This document shows, piece by piece, positions 15,037 to 17,078 of a stretch of 17,078 bases of DNA. The notes below the pieces were generated by a model that saw nothing but the letters and a program-made list of their open reading frames with translations, made no database searches and was not told the origin of the DNA. This DNA comes from Lachnospiraceae bacterium (GTDB lineage: Bacteria; Bacillota; Clostridia; Lachnospirales; Lachnospiraceae), in NCBI GenBank assembly GCA_900763175.1, contig CAAFJI010000186.1, positions 1 to 17,078 on the forward strand, read 5' to 3'. The position numbers were made by a program, and so were the translations under genes. The stretch's first letter is position 1. Each line of letters opens with the position of its first letter.

Positions 15037-15564
15037 ATGCAGATACATTTATCAGACATTTCATCCAGTGAAGGGAAGTGTGTGCATCACAGCGTTCCGT
15101 TTGAGATGGATACCATTACCTTTCAGCAGGGTACTTTCCCGGTATTGGCGAAGGAGCCTACAGAGCTTACGATTACGAATACCGGAGACAGAATTCTGGA
15201 ACTTGAGGGCAGCGGTCTTGTGACTGTTGGAATCCCATGTGACAGATGCCTGGATGAGGTTGAGACGAAGATTCCTTTCTCATTTAAGAGAAGATTGGAT
15301 ATGAAGCTCACAGATGAAGAGCGTGTGAATGATCTGGATGAGAGCAGCTATCTCACCGGCTATGACCTGGATGTGGACCGTTTGGTCTATCTTGAGGTAC
15401 TGATGAGCTGGCCTTTGAAGGTCTTATGCAAAGAGGACTGCAAAGGGATATGTAGCAGATGCGGGAAGAATCTGAATGATGGTCCCTGCGGATGTACCGA
15501 GGAGCCGAAGGATCCCCGTATGGCAGCTATCAGTGATATATTCAGTAAATTTAAGGAGGTGTAA
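15037..15564 (+). CDS. yceD: YceD/DUF177 family protein (large-ribosomal-subunit RNA accumulation protein)
   Basis: A 175-residue YceD protein. In E. coli and plants this family is needed for normal 23S rRNA accumulation, and the gene precedes rpmF, as here. Visible are the central CDRC pair (C68, C71) and the C-terminal cysteine cluster CKEDCKGICSRCG (C131, C135, C139, C142) plus CGC (C151, C153), which suggests metal binding. An acidic stretch lies between the two. The ATG follows TAGGAG (15025-15030). The end of the gene contains the AAGGAGG ribosome site of rpmF, so the two genes are closely linked. Family assignment is safe; the precise activity is not established. Confidence 0.9.
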   Translation: MQIHLSDISSSEGKCVHHSVPFEMDTITFQQGTFPVLAKEPTELTITNTGDRILELEGSGLVTVGIPCDRCLDEVETKIPFSFKRRLDMKLTDEERVNDLDESSYLTGYDLDVDRLVYLEVLMSWPLKVLCKEDCKGICSRCGKNLNDGPCGCTEEPKDPRMAAISDIFSKFKEV

Positions 15565-15569
15565 CCGAA

Positions 15570-15752
15570 ATGTCCATCTGCCCAAAGAATAAATCTTCCA
15601 AAGCAAGACGCGATAAGAGAAGAGCAAACTGGAAAATGAGCGCTCCGAACCTTGTAAAATGCAGCAAATGTGGCGCACTTATGATGCCGCACAGAGTATG
15701 CAAGGCTTGCGGAAGCTATAACAAAAAAGAAATCGTTAAAGTTGAAGACTAA
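15570..15752 (+). CDS. rpmF: 50S ribosomal protein L32, zinc-binding form
   Basis: A 60-residue ribosomal protein with the L32 start MSICPKNKSSKARRDKRRAN and two CxxC pairs, C31/C34 and C44/C47, which form a zinc ribbon (the C+ form of L32). It has a very strong ribosome site, AAGGAGGTG (15553-15561), that overlaps the yceD stop. plsX, which often follows in this cluster, is not next; a terminator is. Confidence 0.96.
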   Translation: MSICPKNKSSKARRDKRRANWKMSAPNLVKCSKCGALMMPHRVCKACGSYNKKEIVKVED

Positions 15753-15767
15753 TAACGAGAATAAAAG

Positions 15768-15800
15768 GAGCATCTGTCACTTGACAGGTGTTCTTTTTTT
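15768..15800 (+). terminator. Rho-independent terminator after rpmF
   Basis: GAGCATCTGTC (15768-15778) pairs with GACAGGTGTTC (15783-15793), 11 bp with two G-U pairs and a 4-nt loop. Seven Ts follow. Confidence 0.92.
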
Positions 15801-15838
15801 ATGCAATGGGAAATTCCGTTGGAATCCCCTGTTGCATA
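15800..15838. repeat. Inverted repeat following the rpmF terminator
   Basis: TATGCAA (15800-15806) pairs with TTGCATA (15832-15838). GGG/CCC and ATTCC/GGAAT extend the pairing inward. Six As follow on the + strand, and on the - strand a T run precedes it. It could end transcription from the right or be the first arm of the structured element that starts at 15838. Confidence 0.55.
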
Positions 15839-15936
15839 AAAAATCCCTGCCGGGCAGGATTCAGAAGCGGCGGAAAGGCAGATACCGCTGAAGCGACCCG
15901 CCGCAGGCGGAGAATCCCGCAAGCAGGATTTTTTTT
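15838..15936 (+). ncRNA. Nested stem structure ending in a T tract; possible structured RNA or repeat
   Basis: Three nested stems: AAAAAATCC plus TGC (15838-15850) with GCA-GGATTTTTT (15923-15934); GGATTC (15857-15862) with GAATCC (15912-15917); GCGGCGG (15867-15873) with CCGCCGC (15898-15904). The inner loop is about 24 nt. Eight Ts (15929-15936) close it like an intrinsic terminator. It is GC-richer than its surroundings and has no ORF. It could be a small RNA, an elaborate bidirectional terminator or a mobile palindromic repeat. I recognise no known RNA family. Confidence 0.45.
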
Positions 15937-15990
15937 ATAAACAGAAGGGAAAAGAGGGGCTTTGTTTTATCTGTGAAGTTATAATGAACC

Positions 15991-16019
15991 TTGTTTTCTG
16001 TTATCAACTCATATATAAT
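15991..16019 (+). promoter_or_regulatory. Putative sigma-A promoter of the esterase gene
   Basis: TTGTTT (15991-15996) and a perfect TATAAT (16014-16019) are spaced by 17 bp. A second TATAAT at 15980-15985 has no good -35. The esterase ATG is 36 bases after the -10. Confidence 0.65.
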
Positions 16020-16054
16020 AAAAACATATTTTAAACCATTTGGAGGAGACAAGA

Positions 16055-16942
16055 ATGTCTGAGTTAAGTGATAAGATCAGAAAAGAGTTTAAAGAGAAAG
16101 ATGATGTGCGTGACGCACTTATGAGTACTCCTGAGGATGTGGAGCGCTGGGATAATATTGTTTATGGACACGATGACAGAGAAATGCAGAGACTGGATGT
16201 ATATAGACCGAAGCAGGCATCAGGAGAGGAGCTTCCGGTTATTATCAGTGTACACGGCGGCGGCTGGATGTACGGGGATAAGGAGCGCTACCAGTATTAC
16301 TGCATGAGTCTTGCGCAGCGTGGATTTGCAGTTGTAAATTACACCTACCGCCTTGCACCAGAGTACAAATTCCCGGCCCAGCTAGAGGATCTCAATCTGG
16401 TATGTAAATGGGTAATGAAGCGTGCCGGAAGATTCCATTTTGACACAGAGCGTATTTTCGCAGTGGGTGATTCTGCCGGTGGTCATCTTCTGGGACTATA
16501 TGCAGGCATCTGTACCAATCCTGAGAAAGCAGCCGGATTTGACCTCCAGGTACCGGAAGGCTTTGCCTTCACAGCGATTGCCCTGAACTGCGGTGTTTAC
16601 AGAATCCCCAAAGAGGCGCCGGAGAGCCTGACTATGCAGATTATGAGTGAGCTTCTGCCAGAAGGTGGAACAGAGGAAGAGCTGGAGAAGATAGATGTCA
16701 TAAACGGCATCACAGATGTTTATCCGCCAACCTTCTGTATGACCACAGTAGCAGATTTCCAGAAGGAGCAGGCACCTGCACTGGTAAGAAAGCTTATGGA
16801 CTGCAATGTGCCATTTGTATACCGTATGTTCGGAGACAAGGTAAACCAGCTGGGACACGTATTCCACTGCGATATCAAAACAATAGATGCAGCTCAGTGC
16901 AACGATGCAGAATGCGATTTCTTCAGAGAATTTTGCTTCTAG
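16055..16942 (+). CDS. Alpha/beta hydrolase, esterase/lipase of the HSL (HGGGW) type
   Basis: A 295-residue hydrolase expected to cleave carboxyl esters; the substrate is unknown. The oxyanion-hole motif HGGGW is at residues 67-71. The nucleophile elbow is GDSAGG with Ser140. An acid candidate lies in TVADFQKEQAP, and the catalytic His is probably H268 in LGHVFH (H271 is the alternative). No signal peptide is seen, so it is probably cytoplasmic. The ATG at 16055 follows GGAGGAG (16042-16048); an upstream in-frame TTG at 16040 overlaps that site and is not used. The TAG stop (16940-16942) is formed at the left end of fold-back repeat copy 3. It is probably a single-gene transcript. Confidence 0.9.
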   Translation: MSELSDKIRKEFKEKDDVRDALMSTPEDVERWDNIVYGHDDREMQRLDVYRPKQASGEELPVIISVHGGGWMYGDKERYQYYCMSLAQRGFAVVNYTYRLAPEYKFPAQLEDLNLVCKWVMKRAGRFHFDTERIFAVGDSAGGHLLGLYAGICTNPEKAAGFDLQVPEGFAFTAIALNCGVYRIPKEAPESLTMQIMSELLPEGGTEEELEKIDVINGITDVYPPTFCMTTVADFQKEQAPALVRKLMDCNVPFVYRMFGDKVNQLGHVFHCDIKTIDAAQCNDAECDFFREFCF

Positions 16943-17078
16943 AGCGTGCCCCCAAAATCATTCCTGCAATCTGCACGCCCCATTTTGCGGGACTTTTGTC
17001 CCGAATTCGGTTGTCGTAGCCCGCTACGACGCCCTCATCCGGGACAAATTTCCCACAAACTGTGACGCACATCTTGCA
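16939..17078. mobile_element. Fold-back repeat (MITE-like), copy 3, cut by the window edge
   Basis: The first 140 bases are almost identical to copy 1, with two substitutions that I counted (G for C at the eighth base; T for C in ATTCCTGC). It contains CGGGAC-TTTT-GTCCCG and the core GTCGTAGC-CC-GCTACGAC. The right end lies beyond the window. Its left CTAG includes the esterase stop codon, with TA at 16940-16941. Confidence 0.85.

Noticed and set aside
15020..15223. Open frame of 67 codons on the + strand
   Set aside because: It overlaps yceD out of frame and has no ribosome site of its own; yceD is well supported.
1..17078. Defence system, prophage, toxin-antitoxin or biosynthetic cluster
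   Set aside because: Every gene of appreciable size belongs to a recognisable housekeeping, transport or hydrolase family, and no transposase, integrase, nuclease-effector or toxin pair is seen.

Overview
The window looks like chromosomal DNA of a low-GC Gram-positive gut anaerobe, most likely a Lachnospiraceae (Clostridia) close to Blautia. This rests on the FtsH C-terminal half, the pta-ackA acetate pathway, the yceD-rpmF pair, a T-box leader, strong AGGAGG ribosome sites and consensus sigma-A promoters. Genus level is inference from protein style; no search was run. Most genes are core housekeeping genes, nearly all on the + strand; only tmcAL is on the - strand.

Layout. 1-1301: 3' part of an ftsH gene whose beginning is damaged (in-frame stop at 6-8, altered Walker A). 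1325-1359: terminator, then a promoter and a small zinc-finger (zf-HC2) membrane protein. 1814-5657: tightly coupled polA-coaE-walJ operon. The DNA polymerase I has an intact polymerase domain, but both of its nuclease domains lack their usual catalytic residues. 5760-7450: ACT-domain protein plus UPF0210/DUF711 protein, a common pair of unknown role. 7447-7549: a roughly 100-bp imperfect palindrome. 7592-7939: promoter and T-box leader with a UGG (tryptophan) specifier and terminator. 8198-10962: trpX-trpY-trpZ, a tryptophan ABC transporter, so uptake should rise when uncharged tRNA-Trp accumulates. 11127-12344 (-): tmcAL, convergent with trpZ and divergent from pta. 12535-14850: pta-ackA, converting acetyl-CoA to acetate with ATP formation, ending in a terminator. 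15037-15752: yceD-rpmF behind a perfect-consensus promoter. 15753-16054: terminator, a nested inverted-repeat element ending in eight Ts, and a promoter. 16055-16942: alpha/beta-hydrolase esterase.

The main non-genic feature is a family of about 160-bp fold-back repeats with three copies (7993-8158, 10976-11130, 16939 to the right edge). Each is one long imperfect palindrome with ends CTAGAGCG...CGCTCTAG, which fits a TA-targeting (mariner/IS630-like) MITE. Two copies abut coding sequences so that the repeat end forms the TAG stop codon (tmcAL, esterase). One copy sits inside the trpXYZ leader between the T-box terminator and the trpX start.

I saw no rRNA, tRNA, CRISPR array, transposase, prophage or obvious defence system. 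The observations I rank highest are the nuclease-degenerate PolA beside a metallo-beta-lactamase exonuclease (WalJ), the fold-back repeat family, and the broken ftsH start.
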